From Oscheius sp. JU75 (Eukaryota > Nematoda > Chromadorea > Rhabditida > Rhabditidae): 64,000 nucleotides of DNA. Below the pieces are notes generated by a model. It had not been told where the DNA came from. It saw only the letters and a list, made by a program, of their open reading frames with translations, and searched no databases. Both the position numbers and the translations under genes were made by a program. Positions 9,880 to 25,901 of this stretch are shown here, one piece after another (position 1 is the stretch's first letter; each line of letters begins with the position of its first letter). Where the stretch lies: positions 8,072,501-8,136,500 of the forward strand of contig JASJZC010000002.1 of the NCBI GenBank assembly GCA_037178855.1. Direction: 5' to 3'.

Positions 9880-12157
9880 TCATTCTATGGGTTTCAGGGT
9901 GAGCTGAAGGTACAGATCTCCACCGACGACGAGTGGAGAGTCTCCGGAAGTCAGCTCGCTGACCTCGACCCGTCGTTCGAGTTCTAGCTCTGTAGAATAC
10001 CTCGTCTTCGTGAAGTTTTTCTTCCCTGTTACTGAGCGAACGACCTTCTTCTCGTCGACGAATGAGAGCATAAATTCAACGCTACGTGGATTGTCAATGT
10101 TCTCGGCAATGAGATAAATGTGGAAACAATCGTCGTTGTTGGAATAGGGGCTGGTGCTCAGCTTCAAAATCCAAGACCATGTTTGTTCGGGGAAGGTACA
10201 GGATCGGGTGGTGAACTAAACAGTTTGTTTGTCTCTCTGTCATCTTGTCTCATGCGCTGTCACTGTCTCTCTTCGACTTACCGAATAAGCATGATCAGCC
10301 TTGGACAGATCATCCATTGGAACTGAAACTGTCTTGTCCCACCGGGTGTCGGTATACTTTCGGAGAAGGAACTGGGTTGTTGTGAACTCTCTAAACGTTA
10401 GTCTTTTCGTCACTGTCGTTCTTATTTTCTCTGTCTCTCTTCCTGTCTCGCTGGCTCTCTCTCTCTCTCTCTTCTCTTCTCTTTATCTCTCTGTCTATCT
10501 GTCCCTGCCACTCACTTCTGAGAGCAACGACTGTTCAGAGACAAAGCCTGCCATTTGTAGGCAGCCAAGAGGAGCGGATGAAAGAGTTTCGGAAACTGCT
10601 CAGTAATAGGGCATTTCTCCACCTGGTTCAGCTCGTCAGCCGTCATGAAGGCAAACCTGAACCCATTGTTTTCCACACAGTCCCGTGCCTAACCTAATCA
10701 GAGGCAATATCTGACTCAACAATGGTGTCGCCGTCGTGCCTCGGCGTTCCGGATGATTTGGGGCCTGCAGCCACTTCAAAACAGCTTCCCACAGCTTATA
10801 CTCATTGGATATCACGGCTTGGTTACAGCGAAGCAACTCGATCAGCTGATCGCGGTCCAGTGAAAGCCAGTTCGATTGCCATTCCTCGCTGAAGACCGTC
10901 TCAAAGTCGCGCGCAATCGTTTGGATACAGGTACGGATGAGTGTCTGCAATTGAGTTTTTCATGAATTCGATTGAGAGCGACCTGATGGAATGCCTTCGT
11001 GGCGTAAGAGAACCATACACAAAATACTTCGTTCAGTGGGAGGATTGGAAGTATTTCTCGTTCGGCGTAGTCGATGCAGACCTGAAGAGGTAGTTCTGAG
11101 AGACAGAGTGACAGTGACAGTAACAGTGACGGTGAGACAGGGTTACTTACCTTCTTCAAGCTGGTGACGTTGTATTTGTCTGCCAAAATCAGTATTGGTA
11201 GACAGTTATCCTGATGGAGAACCACATGGTTACAGTACAAGAACCGAAGAAACGGGGCAAATACTTTCTGACAGTGTGGCTCCTCGACCACCTCCATGTC
11301 CTTCTTGTCACCATTCCATCGCTGGCTAAGCATCCTTTCGAAGATGTCACTACTTTTGGCCAGGATCAGTCGGTGGGCAGGGAATCTGAATACTCTGTTG
11401 CTATTTTAGGTCCAAAACACTATTTTGCAACTTTGTGATCTGAAAATTTGTAGCCCTTGATCTGTTCTATAGCTTTGAAGTACAGCTCGAAAATATTATC
11501 TTGTGCCCGAAAAACACGACGGGAGAAAATATCTCGGACACTGGGAATGTCTTTGGCAGCGAAACAAGCACTTTCGCTTACGGCCACACCACGTTGAAAG
11601 TACGCCATCCCGTCCGATCTGGCAAGTCAAGCAACGTTGGGCCCGGTTAGTACTTGGATCGGAGACGGCTTGGGAATCCCGGGTGTCGTAAGCTTTTTGC
11701 ATTCTTCTTTTCCGGTTTACCATTTTTCATCACGGTTTGTCAATACTGTCTTTTCTATTTCAATCAGGACCCCCTTTTAATCGCCTCGACCATAAGAACT
11801 CACGTCTCATCGCCAACAATTACGTTCACGTCACTCAGATGGGCATTGTTAAAATATTTGGCCAGGTCATTCAGGGCTTCTCTGTCCTCCCCGAAACAGT
11901 CCATACCTGAAATCTCAACAATTTGCAAACCCTCTTATCGCATGTTTGCATGGATTTTATGATTGACAGTTTTGACCCCACGCACTTCCCGCCGAGTCAG
12001 CTGATTTTCGCCCCTCTAACCCGAATCCGGAAGACACACAGCCGGCTCCTTAGGGGTCAACAGACATGTGACATGGTCAAGACCCAAAAATAGGAGACAG
12101 ACCTGGGGGCTCGTCGTCAGCTATTGCCAGTCTGTTCGGCACATCGCGTCGTGTCAT
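9880..12157 (-). CDS. BTB-BACK domain protein, BTBD17-like
   Basis: Eight exons: 12157-12103, 11906-11804, 11385-11151, 11081-10983, 10944-10694, 10656-10516, 10390-10282, 10215-9880, 1329 bp, 442 residues (human BTBD17 about 478). A BTB/POZ domain runs from about residue 35 (HLSDVNVIVGDETFPAHRL, ILADKYNVTSLKK). A BACK domain follows (LIELLRCNQAVISNEYKLWE, SQILPLIRFAFMTADEL). The C-terminal ~180 residues end in a beta-rich TRAF/MATH-like region (ERRVEVSELTSGD). BTB-BACK proteins often serve as CUL3 adaptors or secreted scaffolds; no signal peptide is visible, so I favour an intracellular role (inference). Intron 5 is only 37 nt. Intron 2 carries a 5S rRNA gene on the opposite strand, and the intron near 10391-10515 is GACAGA-type repeat. 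Confidence 0.87.
11576..11694 (+). rRNA. 5S ribosomal RNA, inside a BTB-gene intron
   Basis: The 119 bp sequence starts GCTTACGGCCACACCACGTT and contains the typical CATCCCGTCCGATCTG and GTACTTGGATCGGAGAC internal-promoter region; it closely resembles nematode 5S as I remember it. A TTTTT terminator follows directly. It lies on the strand opposite its host gene. About 86 bp upstream is half of the dispersed hairpin repeat, and the bases just before the gene (GCGAAACAAGCA) match those before the second 5S copy. Confidence 0.95.
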
Positions 12158-12539
12158 TCTAGGCTATTGTTGAGGATTTGATTGGAAGGAATAGCGATAG
12201 AAGGAGAGAGAGAGAGAGAGAGGGTCTCTCGAAGGGGCGGCACCAACAGCTGTTGTCCCTTTATGGGAAAGAGGCATGTTTGTACTGGTCAGGATGACCA
12301 GTGAAATAAGAGGGGAAAGAAAAAAAACGAAGTGGGTGGTCTCGAGACCTTGACACCGAAGCTGTCTCTCCCTGTCTCTCTTTGTGGAAGGGCGTGTCCC
12401 CCCGACCATCGTCTCTCAGCTGATTTCAGCACTCTCTCCTCCTTCAAATACCTGCTCTAAACTGAGGGACAGGCATTAGGCGTTGTTTTGAGGTAACCCG
12501 TGTTTGCACTTTGACTACGGCTTCTCTCTATACGAACGC

Positions 12540-12935
12540 GAGACCAAACAACTGTAGATGTACTGAGAGACAGAGTTAGAGAGATGCAGAAACAGAGACG
12601 GGGAGACAGAGGGATAAAAGATAAAGATAAAGTATGACCTGTAATCAATGCCAGAGCGAGCTCAATTGCATGCGGGGATAAAGAGAGAAAGACAGAATGA
12701 CAGACAGCCAGAGGGCCAGAGAAATAGGATGACATAGAGACAGGGAGACCTGGAGACAGTGAGGCAGAAATATATAGACAAGGAGAGACTGAGATACTGA
12801 GTGTTAGAGAGACACAGAGACAGGGAGACAGGTAAACAGAGTGACAGTGAGGCAGAAAATTACAGAGGCAGAGAGACGAGAGAGAAGAGAGGGATAGAAA
12901 AACAGAAAGACAGAGAGACAGAGAGGCAGAAGACA
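12540..12935. repeat. GACAGAGA-type microsatellite
   Basis: Imperfect tandem array of GAGACAGA/GACAGAGA units with interspersed unique bases. The same motif fills introns and spacers throughout the window (for example 15585-15680, 21230-21395, 42470-42650, 50775-50970, 57840-58010, 58455-58610, 59390-59500). Confidence 0.85.
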
Positions 12936-14165
12936 AGAGTAAACCTTACCATCATAGACTCCTTGACCATTACTTTCGACCAGACACTCTCCAGACATAT
13001 CCTCCCAGATGTTTCTCAAATATAGACAGAGACAGGAAAAGAAGAGTCCGTTTTTGGGTACACGACGGTTTCAAGTGAATCGCGTCCTCTCTCTCTCTCT
13101 CTCAATCAGAGCAAAGATTGCCAAGAGAGACAGGGAGACTGATGGTCGGGAATGTAAATGATTCTCGACTGGTTTTTGAAACTAGTTTTGCCCGCCAAAA
13201 AAAAAACTTACTCCATGGCTCTTCGGACCAGCCGGGGCTTGAGGGACGACCCATTTGGGAGGTTGAAGGTAATGAATTGACTTACTCGTTTCCTCAACGT
13301 ACCCCCTGGACAGGGGAGATGAAGGCCATTCTTCTAGTTGAACATCTGCCCCGGTCATTGGTGACAGCTGCAGAGGGTGGACAATGAGTCGAAATCTGCA
13401 AGGTAGACTGGTCGAAATTTTGTGAACGAGAGTGACAGAGTGACAGGGAAAAACAGAGAGGCAGACAGGGAGACAGAGAGACAGAGAAGGACAGAGACCC
13501 CTTTTTTGCGGAAGTTGGGAATTGAAGTCGACCTTTCATTTTATGGTTCTCTGGGATTTTGAGTTTGTCTATACAGAGAACATACCCAGTCAGGATTCGC
13601 TGCGAACAAGCTCGGATATTCTTAAATACTCTAAAGGACTGTCTCTTTAACTGTATCGACTATCCAAGTAAGTTCGAGAGTCCAGAATCATTCCGAACAT
13701 CTACCAAGGTCATATGATTAGACTCTTGACTGGTTCTTATAAACCTGTATCTTCTTATGTCATCTTGCAAAGAGCATTAAGTTCATCTCTCAGGTCTCTA
13801 AAAGATTGGGACCAGATATAAAGTACCGCCTGCTACTCTCTAAGAAACTCACAGATAGACAGAGAACAATGAACTGAACGAGGACGCCAGGTGTTCAAAA
13901 AGGTGAGAGATTAACACCGGGGTGGCCTTGGCAGTGTTCCTTTGTTGTTGTCTATCTGTCGGCAAAACTGCAGAGGTGAGGAAAAAAGTCAGAGAAGAAC
14001 GTAACTGAGCCAACAGGGCGAGACGTTTGCTCAGTGCTGGAACGGCACAAACATCATCTTGGCAGGCAGACCTGACCTTATCGAGCACATACCCATTTCT
14101 TGAATAAAAATGCAACAATCGTGTTTGATACAGTGCCAGAACGTTAAATTAGCAAAAAAAAGAAA

Positions 14166-14230
14166 GAGGTGCGTTCGGGAACCGAACACACCTCGTGTGA
14201 CCGCAGTCCGCTCTCTTATCGGTTGCGCCA
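14166..14230 (-). repeat. tRNA-like relic
   Basis: On the minus strand TGGCGCAACCGATAAGAGAG resembles a tRNA A box, and GTGTTCGGTTCCCGAAC a degenerate B box at about tRNA spacing. Acceptor and anticodon stems do not pair properly, so this is not called as a functional tRNA. Confidence 0.35.
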
Positions 14231-14580
14231 AACATGCAAAGCAAAAACCGAAAGTTTTGTTGGACTAAATGGAGGAGCCAAATAAGAGCAAAGATCTTGA
14301 GAGGGTGGTGGGTTTCAGGTAGCTATATGCGAATTCGGTGGTAGACGAGAAGAGTAGCTACGCTAATCAAAGCTCTGCCTAGAGTTTGGAAGGTATAATA
14401 CAACAATATTTTGGCCAAACGTTCTTCCTTATCGTCCAGTCCTTGTTCACCTCTCCTAAACAAACAGACCATCAGCCTTGTTTTCATCTCTCCAGGCACC
14501 CACAAACAAAAAATAGGAAAACATGATCGTGCTAACGCTTTATGTACACAAGTCACTAGTAGGAGTGAGACCGCACTTGG

Positions 14581-15400
14581 TTACTTGACCTTCTTCACGT
14601 TGTCGTGAATGGCCTGTGAGACGAACGAGTGCAAAATGAAGTACTGGCTGGAAAAGTAGGTGCCGAGGATGAGGAGCTCTTCAAGAGGGACGTAGTGATC
14701 GGTGTGGTTGAGGATGAGAGAAGAGTCGGAGACTAGGAAGAGACCAAAGCCGAGCAGACGGTAGAAGAGAGCCTTAAGGTAGACTGATATCTCTGTCTTT
14801 TTGATTCTCTGTTTCTCTGTCTCATTGTCACTTTGTCTCTTTGTCTCTCAGTCTCTATGTCTCTCTCTCCATCCCCGAACTCACATCTTCAGAGTCCTTC
14901 TCAGTTCGGTAAATGTACTGTGAGGCGGAAAGAATGACACAGGTGGAAAGAATGAGCGAATATATGGTCATGATTCCCACGGCGATTGGATGCTGTGTGA
15001 GCATGGGCAGCAGACAGAAATGGCCGAGCAGGGCTCCCCACGAGAGCACGGCAATGGCCAATGGAACATACACGGCCCTAGTCTTATGAGCGAAAAGGGA
15101 CAAATAGCACAGGTGTCCCAGTCCGAAAGAGATGGCTCCAGCGACGATTCCGTCGTGACTGGCCCCGATCAGATAGTCTCCAATGGCTCCTAGAGCCAGT
15201 CCCATAGCAGCAATCTGACAGTCCCGGGCATTCATTCCAATCTTGTGGAGAAAGGTGAAGGCGACCAAGAAGACGAGCGGGATCACCTTCCAGTAGGCAT
15301 AGAACTCGTCGTGGAACTTGGTGAAGCCGTTTGACCGGTGATAAAAGTTGAAGATGAGCAGGGCGTAGATGACAGCCACAACGTACATCGTAGTCTTCAT
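14581..15400 (-). CDS. TMEM86/YhhN-family membrane protein (lysoplasmalogenase-like)
   Basis: Two exons, 15400-14885 and 14772-14581, 708 bp, 235 residues. It is almost entirely hydrophobic helices: at least seven can be read, including YVVAVIYALLIFNFY, VIPLVFLVAFTFLH and LGALGAIGDYLI-like segments (actual GLALGAIGDYLIGAS). Family landmarks are the acidic GDYLIG motif in an early helix and GFGLFLVSDSSLI in the second exon, matching the YhhN G-x-LF-x-x-SD pattern. Mammalian members cleave the vinyl-ether bond of lysoplasmalogens in the ER membrane; activity here is inferred. TTTTGCAG lies four bases before the ATG, a probable trans-splice acceptor. The intron between the exons is CTCTGTCT repeat. 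Confidence 0.88.
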
Positions 15401-16401
15401 TTTGCTGCAAAATGAGAGATTGTTGACAGCTTTCTGAGAGTGAGCTGATGCTAGGCAACGAACTTGGAAAGGAGCAAATTGGCAGAAAATGGCGTCTGAG
15501 ATAAGCATGCAAGTAACTAGAGAATAGTCGTGATAAGAAGAGCACCTAGGACTGATGTTCTTTTGTGCTGAGGTCCGAAGGGCATGCGGACAGAGAGACA
15601 GAGAGATAGAGAGACAGAGAAACAGAGAGACAGAGAGACAGAGAAACAGAGAAATAGAGAAAGAGAGAAACAGAGACAGACTTAATTCCTGACATGCCAT
15701 GATTGCCAGCTTTTTTTTCGTGGTGACGCACGGACGCACACCATTGCACTTTAGTAATAGAGAGATGATACGGAGAGATTGAGCCTGGGTAGTCTATCAG
15801 AAGAAACTTGAAAGCATTCACCAACGCCACTCAGCCAAAAAATTAAATTTCAATGTCTTCGCCGCTCCAATAGCTTTTTTCTAACACGTGGCGGGCTGAG
15901 TGGACCCGCTCAATTTTGACTCAACAGAACAAAGAGAGGTAGCCCAGTCCAAAGGCACAACACTGTAACCTACTTACTTGAATAGCGCTATAGAGGGGCG
16001 GACGGGGAGCAGTCAGTGGAGGCGCGAGACGAGCACTGTGGCCGAATCTGAAAATTTCTCGAGGTACTGTCGGCTAATAAAGCAAGAGTATATTGGAAGT
16101 TTCTCAATTAGGAACACAGTTACTGTTGCGAATCTTTCAAAAAACTGAGACAGGGAGATAGAGAGACAGAAAGATGGTGTACCACAGCAAGGAAAAGAAG
16201 AGCCCTGTCTCTGCTACACTCTGTAGCCAGGTAGTGATCAGGGAGAGAGAGGAACAGAGGGGACAAGGGCAAATACACACGTGTCCGTTATCAGCTGACG
16301 GAAGTCAAAGATTGACAAACGGGTATAGGATTCTGAGGATTTTTAAGCTCTCTGGAGCTCAAAACAGCAGCTGTCTTGGAGACAACAAGGTAGTCAATAG
16401 C
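15401..16401. other. Intergenic region, repeats only
   Basis: About 1 kb between the TMEM86 start and the exostosin-like stop. It holds a GACAGAGA tract (15585-15680), a GACGCACGGACGCACACCAT repeat (about 15722-15741), and short CT-rich stretches. An open plus-strand frame (16174-16482) overlaps exostosin exon 10 and shows no motifs. Further 3' exons of the exostosin gene here cannot be excluded. Confidence 0.45.
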
Positions 16402-18929
16402 TCAGTGGTCGATTGGGGGAACCCCTCTCTGTCTCTCTGCCTCTCTCAGTGCAAACAAACCCTGGTCAGTCGCCTTGTCTGAGAGATAAATGGAGGGAAG
16501 GGCACTGTTGTCCAAGATTTCTGGTAGACAGTTGGAGAGGTAAGTCTAGAAAACTATGACTTTTGACTGACAGAACACCTACAGAGTGCAGAAGAACAGC
16601 TGGTCTGCATGTAGAAGACGTTTTGGGTAGGTGGATGAGAGTATGGGGTACAGAGAGAAACATCTGTAAGAGTCTATGTCTCTGTCTTTCTCACTTACGT
16701 CGACAGCCTGAGCCAGGTCTGCTTTCTTGACCTCACAAGCTCCTGGTGGGACGTAGAGATAGGAAGAACAGGCAGTATTCCTCCTTGAAATTTTGCTGAC
16801 AATTGAGAGTCCACCACCATAGACAACTTCGACAGGAGTCGATAGACAGTTCCATTCTAAATGACCGCTTCAGGGATGGAGAGGTCTAACGAACCGGAAG
16901 ACATGGGTGGTTCTTCAGTTGAAGTCCATAGAACGGAAACTGTCCTCAATTGGGAGGTAGAGCAGAGGTGCTTCACTGTTCTGACAATTGATGATTCTTG
17001 TCCAGCTATCAAACCACAGGTTTCGGTTGAGTGGACAAGATGTGGGAGAAGAGGAATGCACTGAAAGAATCTGCTTGTTGAAAGAGTGATAGGGACAGAA
17101 AGGTAGAGAGACTGAAGGGAAACAGAGACACAGCAAAAGGGGCATACCGTATCCTTTTTGTCTTGCACATGTGGTAGTATCCTTTTCCCTAACTCTTCCA
17201 CAACATGTTCCACTATGGCCTCACTCGACGAGAACATTCTCTCATATAGATCATGGCCTTTCCTGACTCTCAGTTCCATGTCGTCTTGGGTTAGCCGTCC
17301 CAAAATATGCGGAATTCTCGTCAAGGATGTCGGCATGACCGCGTAGCTGAAACAGAAAGTAAAGACTTTCAAAGAGTGGTTACCTCGACCAGTCGAGATG
17401 ATTCTGGAAGGGAAGAATCACTGAATCACCATAGATTATGGGAATTGATCGGGATTTTAGGGAGAGAGACAGAAGACGAGGGAAGAGCGGAGAAGAGTCG
17501 AGGAGAAGAATAAACTTATGGCTCTGGATCAACTTTTCCAGTTCTGCTTCTTGACCATTCTCGAAGCAGAACTTTGTTTTTGAGGGTTGACATTCACTGA
17601 CGAATGTGGCCTGAAAAACCCTCAGAACTGGACGGCAAGAAAAAAAAATTGGCACATGATCACAAAAAAAGCTTCTATTTTACCCATACAGCAAACTATT
17701 TCGATCAAATGAAAAAAAGCTTACGACACCCGGGATTCCCAAGCCGTCTCCGATCCAAGTACTAACCGGGCCCAACGTTGCTTGACTTGCCAGATCGGAC
17801 GGGATGGCGTACTTTCAACGTGGTGTGGCCGTAAGCGACATTGCTTGTTTCGCAGGGGAACACGTTCTCAGTGCCAGCAATCTATTTGTTTTCGAGCACA
17901 AGTTACCATTTTTTTTTGCTTTGCGATGTTCTGCAAAATTGTAGAACAGATCAAGGGCTGCAACTTTTCAGAACATCGCGAAACCCAATATCTTAATTGC
18001 AGCTCTCCACAACAGCCTAGAAAGTATTCGTACTCACCTTGGTCTCTCCGAGCTCCTTGAAAACGTCCTGCTTCTGTGATCCAGACACATGTATAAGAGG
18101 AATGAGGAGAATGTCCGTTTTCTCTGTCACTGTCATATCAGGATCAGTCACCAGAAGAGGAATTGATATGTCAAACTCCGGACGGTACTGATCCCTTCCA
18201 GGAAAGGAGCAGATCAGAGCAACATCCAGAGACGGAGCCCTCCCAAGGAAGTTTATAAGCACCATGTTTTGTAACCTAGAAGAATTTTTGTGTATGCTCA
18301 TGTCATGAACTATTGAACAATAAATCAAAGTGCTCACATTGTTTTCAAAACGGTCACAATCTTTAGAATGACATCCTCGTTCTGAAACCGGTCAAAACTC
18401 AGAAAGTCGATTCCGGGGAGAGACAGACAGGCTTCAGTGGGCTCAGAGACCGAGAAACGGGAGAGATATCGCCGGATTTCCAAAAATTCCCGGCTTGGAG
18501 TTGGTGATATGACTGTTCCGTTCTGGGAAAAGTAGGTAAATATCTGTCTTATAATTACTCTGCCTCTCTGTATCTCTTGTCTCACTGCCTCTCTGCCTCT
18601 CTATCTCTCTGTCTCTCTATCTATTTCTTTGTCCCTTTGTATCTCTGCTTCTCACCTTGTCTACAAACTCGACCAGCGGCTGAATATAAAAAGTCACGTG
18701 ACTGGAATAAAGTACACATCGACTTGTATCATAGCATGACGTTAAAGTGCAGTTTTTGCCAGACCTGTAATAAATCAAAATCAAAAACATACCTTACTCA
18801 CCGTGTTAAAATAGGAGTCTCATCCGAAAGGAGCCATCTCTTTGGGGATTGGCTCGGTAAAGGACGACTAATTCTGTATAGAACTATTGAAATAGCAGCA
18901 AAGAGTAACAGAACTATTGAATTCTTCAT
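16402..18929 (-). CDS. Exostosin-family (EXT-like) glycosyltransferase
   Basis: Type II Golgi membrane enzyme family that polymerises heparan sulfate. Ten exons: 18929-18802, 18764-18656, 18522-18338, 18275-18038, 17610-17384, 17346-17148, 17060-16895, 16856-16699, 16663-16583, 16545-16402, 1635 bp, 544 residues. Residues 3-17 form the signal anchor (NSIVLLLFAAISIVLY). The GT47 region shows NCTLTSCYDTSRC, EACLSLPGIDF, RPEFDISIPLL and the RSIPIIYGDSVILPFQNHLDW signature. A shortened GT64-like part follows (VSVLWTSTEEPPM, TPVEVVYGGG), but the LDED metal-binding motif of EXT1/EXT2 is not visible. Two introns are only 37-38 nt. The start is 291 bp downstream of PI3K on the same strand. Exons 9-10 and the stop are the least certain; EXT1 has about 200 more residues. 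Confidence 0.82.
17718..17836 (-). rRNA. 5S ribosomal RNA, inside an exostosin-gene intron
   Basis: Reverse complement of the 119 bp 5S sequence at 11576-11694, essentially identical over the parts compared, followed on its own strand by a T7 run. It lies in exostosin intron 4 on the same strand as its host. The bases before it (GCGAAACAAGCA) and the hairpin repeat about 87 bp upstream are shared with the other copy. Confidence 0.95.
17923..17979. repeat. Dispersed ~55 bp hairpin repeat, best copy
   Basis: GCGATGTTCTG at the left pairs with CAGAACATCGC at the right, and AAAATTGTAG with CTGCAACTTTT, around AACAGATCAAGGG. Related full or half copies lie near 1340-1372, 11445-11490, 25383-25430, 44385-44445, 52962-53025, 57350-57405, 59925-59990 and 60190-60240. 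Confidence 0.8.
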
Positions 18930-19220
18930 GGAACGGAATTTCGTGCGGTCGAAATAGAGGCGTTTTAAAAGCGGGGATAGATTATTGTCTACGGTACGTA
19001 ATTGCGTACTGATCAGGAGCTACGGGGATATTCGAACGCAATTCATTGGGAGCATAGCTGGACTATGCTTTTGTCTCTCTGTCTCTCTGTTTCGGTCACT
19101 GCCTCTCTATCAACTGATCCAAGAGATTCATTTATGAATGTTATCACAACATAAGAAAGATATGTCTGCCTGGCAGAGAGAGACTCTTCTGAGATCCTGA
19201 CGAATGTACCCAAATGACCC
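18930..19220 (-). promoter_or_regulatory. Spacer between PI3K stop and exostosin start
   Basis: 291 bp on the same strand as both genes, short enough for an operon linker but longer than the two tighter pairs in this window. It includes a CTGTCTCTCTG tract and a TACGTAATTGCGTA block that recurs in the MITE family. No clear acceptor lies immediately before the exostosin ATG. Confidence 0.3.
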
Positions 19221-24925
<5,705 letters not shown>

Positions 24926-24965
24926 ATACGAATTTTATCTGCAAAATGACTGGAAAATGCAAGAT

Positions 24966-25035
24966 TTGGTGATCTGGTCAATAGCCTGGACAGAGAACTG
25001 GATTTCGAAGCAGATAGTATCAGGTTCGAGTCCCG
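24966..25035 (+). repeat. tRNA-like relic
   Basis: CTGGTCAATAGCCTGG resembles an A box, ATTTCGAAG an anticodon-loop region, and AGGTTCGAGTCCCGG a good B box, at near-tRNA spacing. The 5' and 3' ends do not form an acceptor stem, so it is more likely a tRNA-derived repeat than a working tRNA. Confidence 0.4.
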
Positions 25036-25309
25036 GTTGGTCGATACTGTTCAGTCTGTCAGAGAGCTGGTATGCCAGAAACACTGTTCATTGGCTCGGT
25101 AACGAATACTTTGTACTTGGAAGAAGCGGGCAGTTCTCGCAACAGCTGGAAGTCAAATCGCTATACCCATTTCTGCATTTGATACTTTAGCCTTACGGAT
25201 ATTCTAAAGGAGAAACACATGCCTATTTATTCAATTTATCTACACATTCCCTCAAGTTTGACCCTCGTGGGCTTTTGCAGGAACAGTGCGTCGCCCACCC
25301 AGAATTCTA

Positions 25310-25505
25310 TTAGAAGCCCCAACTCCTTTCGTAAGGAAATACGTAATTGCGTATTCGCGTTTTTCGGGGGTCAAGAAGGTTTTTCTGTTTTGCAAAGTTT
25401 TAGCCCGTGATCTGCTCTGCTCTAGAAAATCGAAAAGCCAAAAAAGTCGTCTTGACCCTGGACAACGCGAAAAGGTAAATGCCTATTGGCGGGGGCTCTA
25501 AAAGA
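25310..25505. mobile_element. MITE-related repeat, second copy of the 1318-1457 family
   Basis: Contains in order a CGTAAGGAAATACGTAATTG block, GCGTATTCGCG, GGGGTCAAGA, TTTTGCAAAGTTTTAGCCC and a TCGTCTTGACCC block. In reverse-complement order these correspond to the blocks inside 1318-1457, which shows that the hairpin repeat and the CGTAATTGCGTA block travel together. Confidence 0.6.
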
Positions 25506-25901
25506 GGTTCTACGGTATCACGGCTTTTTTTGCATTGTAAGGCTGCTCCAAGGGATTAAAAATTCTTCTGGGTAACATCTGGGTCTCTAGGTCTACTTTT
25601 CTCAATAGTCGAATCGTAAGCTCTTCTGCTGAAAACCTCGTCTACCTTGCTTACTCGTAGATTCTTGCTGTCGAACCTTTCGGGGCCCAGTTCAAGGAAA
25701 GGAAAACGGCAGACTATCCATGAAAACAATGGAAAAAGGACGTGGGTCATATTTTCAGTACTAGAACCGTTGTACACTGCTATTCGGTCACCGTGGATTC
25801 TGGTGGCCATACTGTCCTGGCAGAAAGTGAGATTCAAAAGGTATCTTCCCGTTGAAACGGGTCTTCCATATCAAAATAGCATATAAATGTACAAAACTTT
25901 A

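Larger units (their letters stand above)
12158..14580. other. Intergenic region with GACAGA microsatellite
   Basis: About 2.4 kb upstream of the BTB gene and downstream of TMEM86. Tracts of GAGACAGA-type repeat fill 12540-12935 and 13430-13490 and generate spurious Ser/Leu-rich open frames on the minus strand. The plus-strand frame at 13118-13387 has no supporting splice sites or motifs. A tRNA-like relic lies at 14166-14230. No gene called. Confidence 0.5.
24926..25901. other. Spacer between PI3K and MED8
   Basis: About 1 kb without a supportable gene; the minus-strand frame at 25556-25837 has no motif or splice support. It contains a tRNA-like sequence (24966-25035) and a MITE-related repeat (25310-25505). 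Confidence 0.5.

Noticed and set aside
11496-11723. 75-codon minus-strand frame
   Set aside because: Antisense of the 5S rRNA gene at 11576-11694.
12590-12935. Possible CRISPR-like regular spacing in the GACAGA array
   Set aside because: Units are short, variable and without spacers; this is a eukaryotic microsatellite.
12457-12936. Long Ser/Leu/Cys-rich open frame (159 codons) on the minus strand
   Set aside because: Translation of GACAGAGA microsatellite in a frame without stops; identical-looking frames appear wherever the repeat occurs.
13118-13387. 89-codon plus-strand frame containing a QRTPWTGEMK stretch
   Set aside because: No neighbouring exons, no recognised family, and a competing open frame on the other strand.
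17782-18060. 92-codon plus-strand frame
   Set aside because: Runs across the antisense of the 5S gene and the hairpin repeat; not a protein gene.
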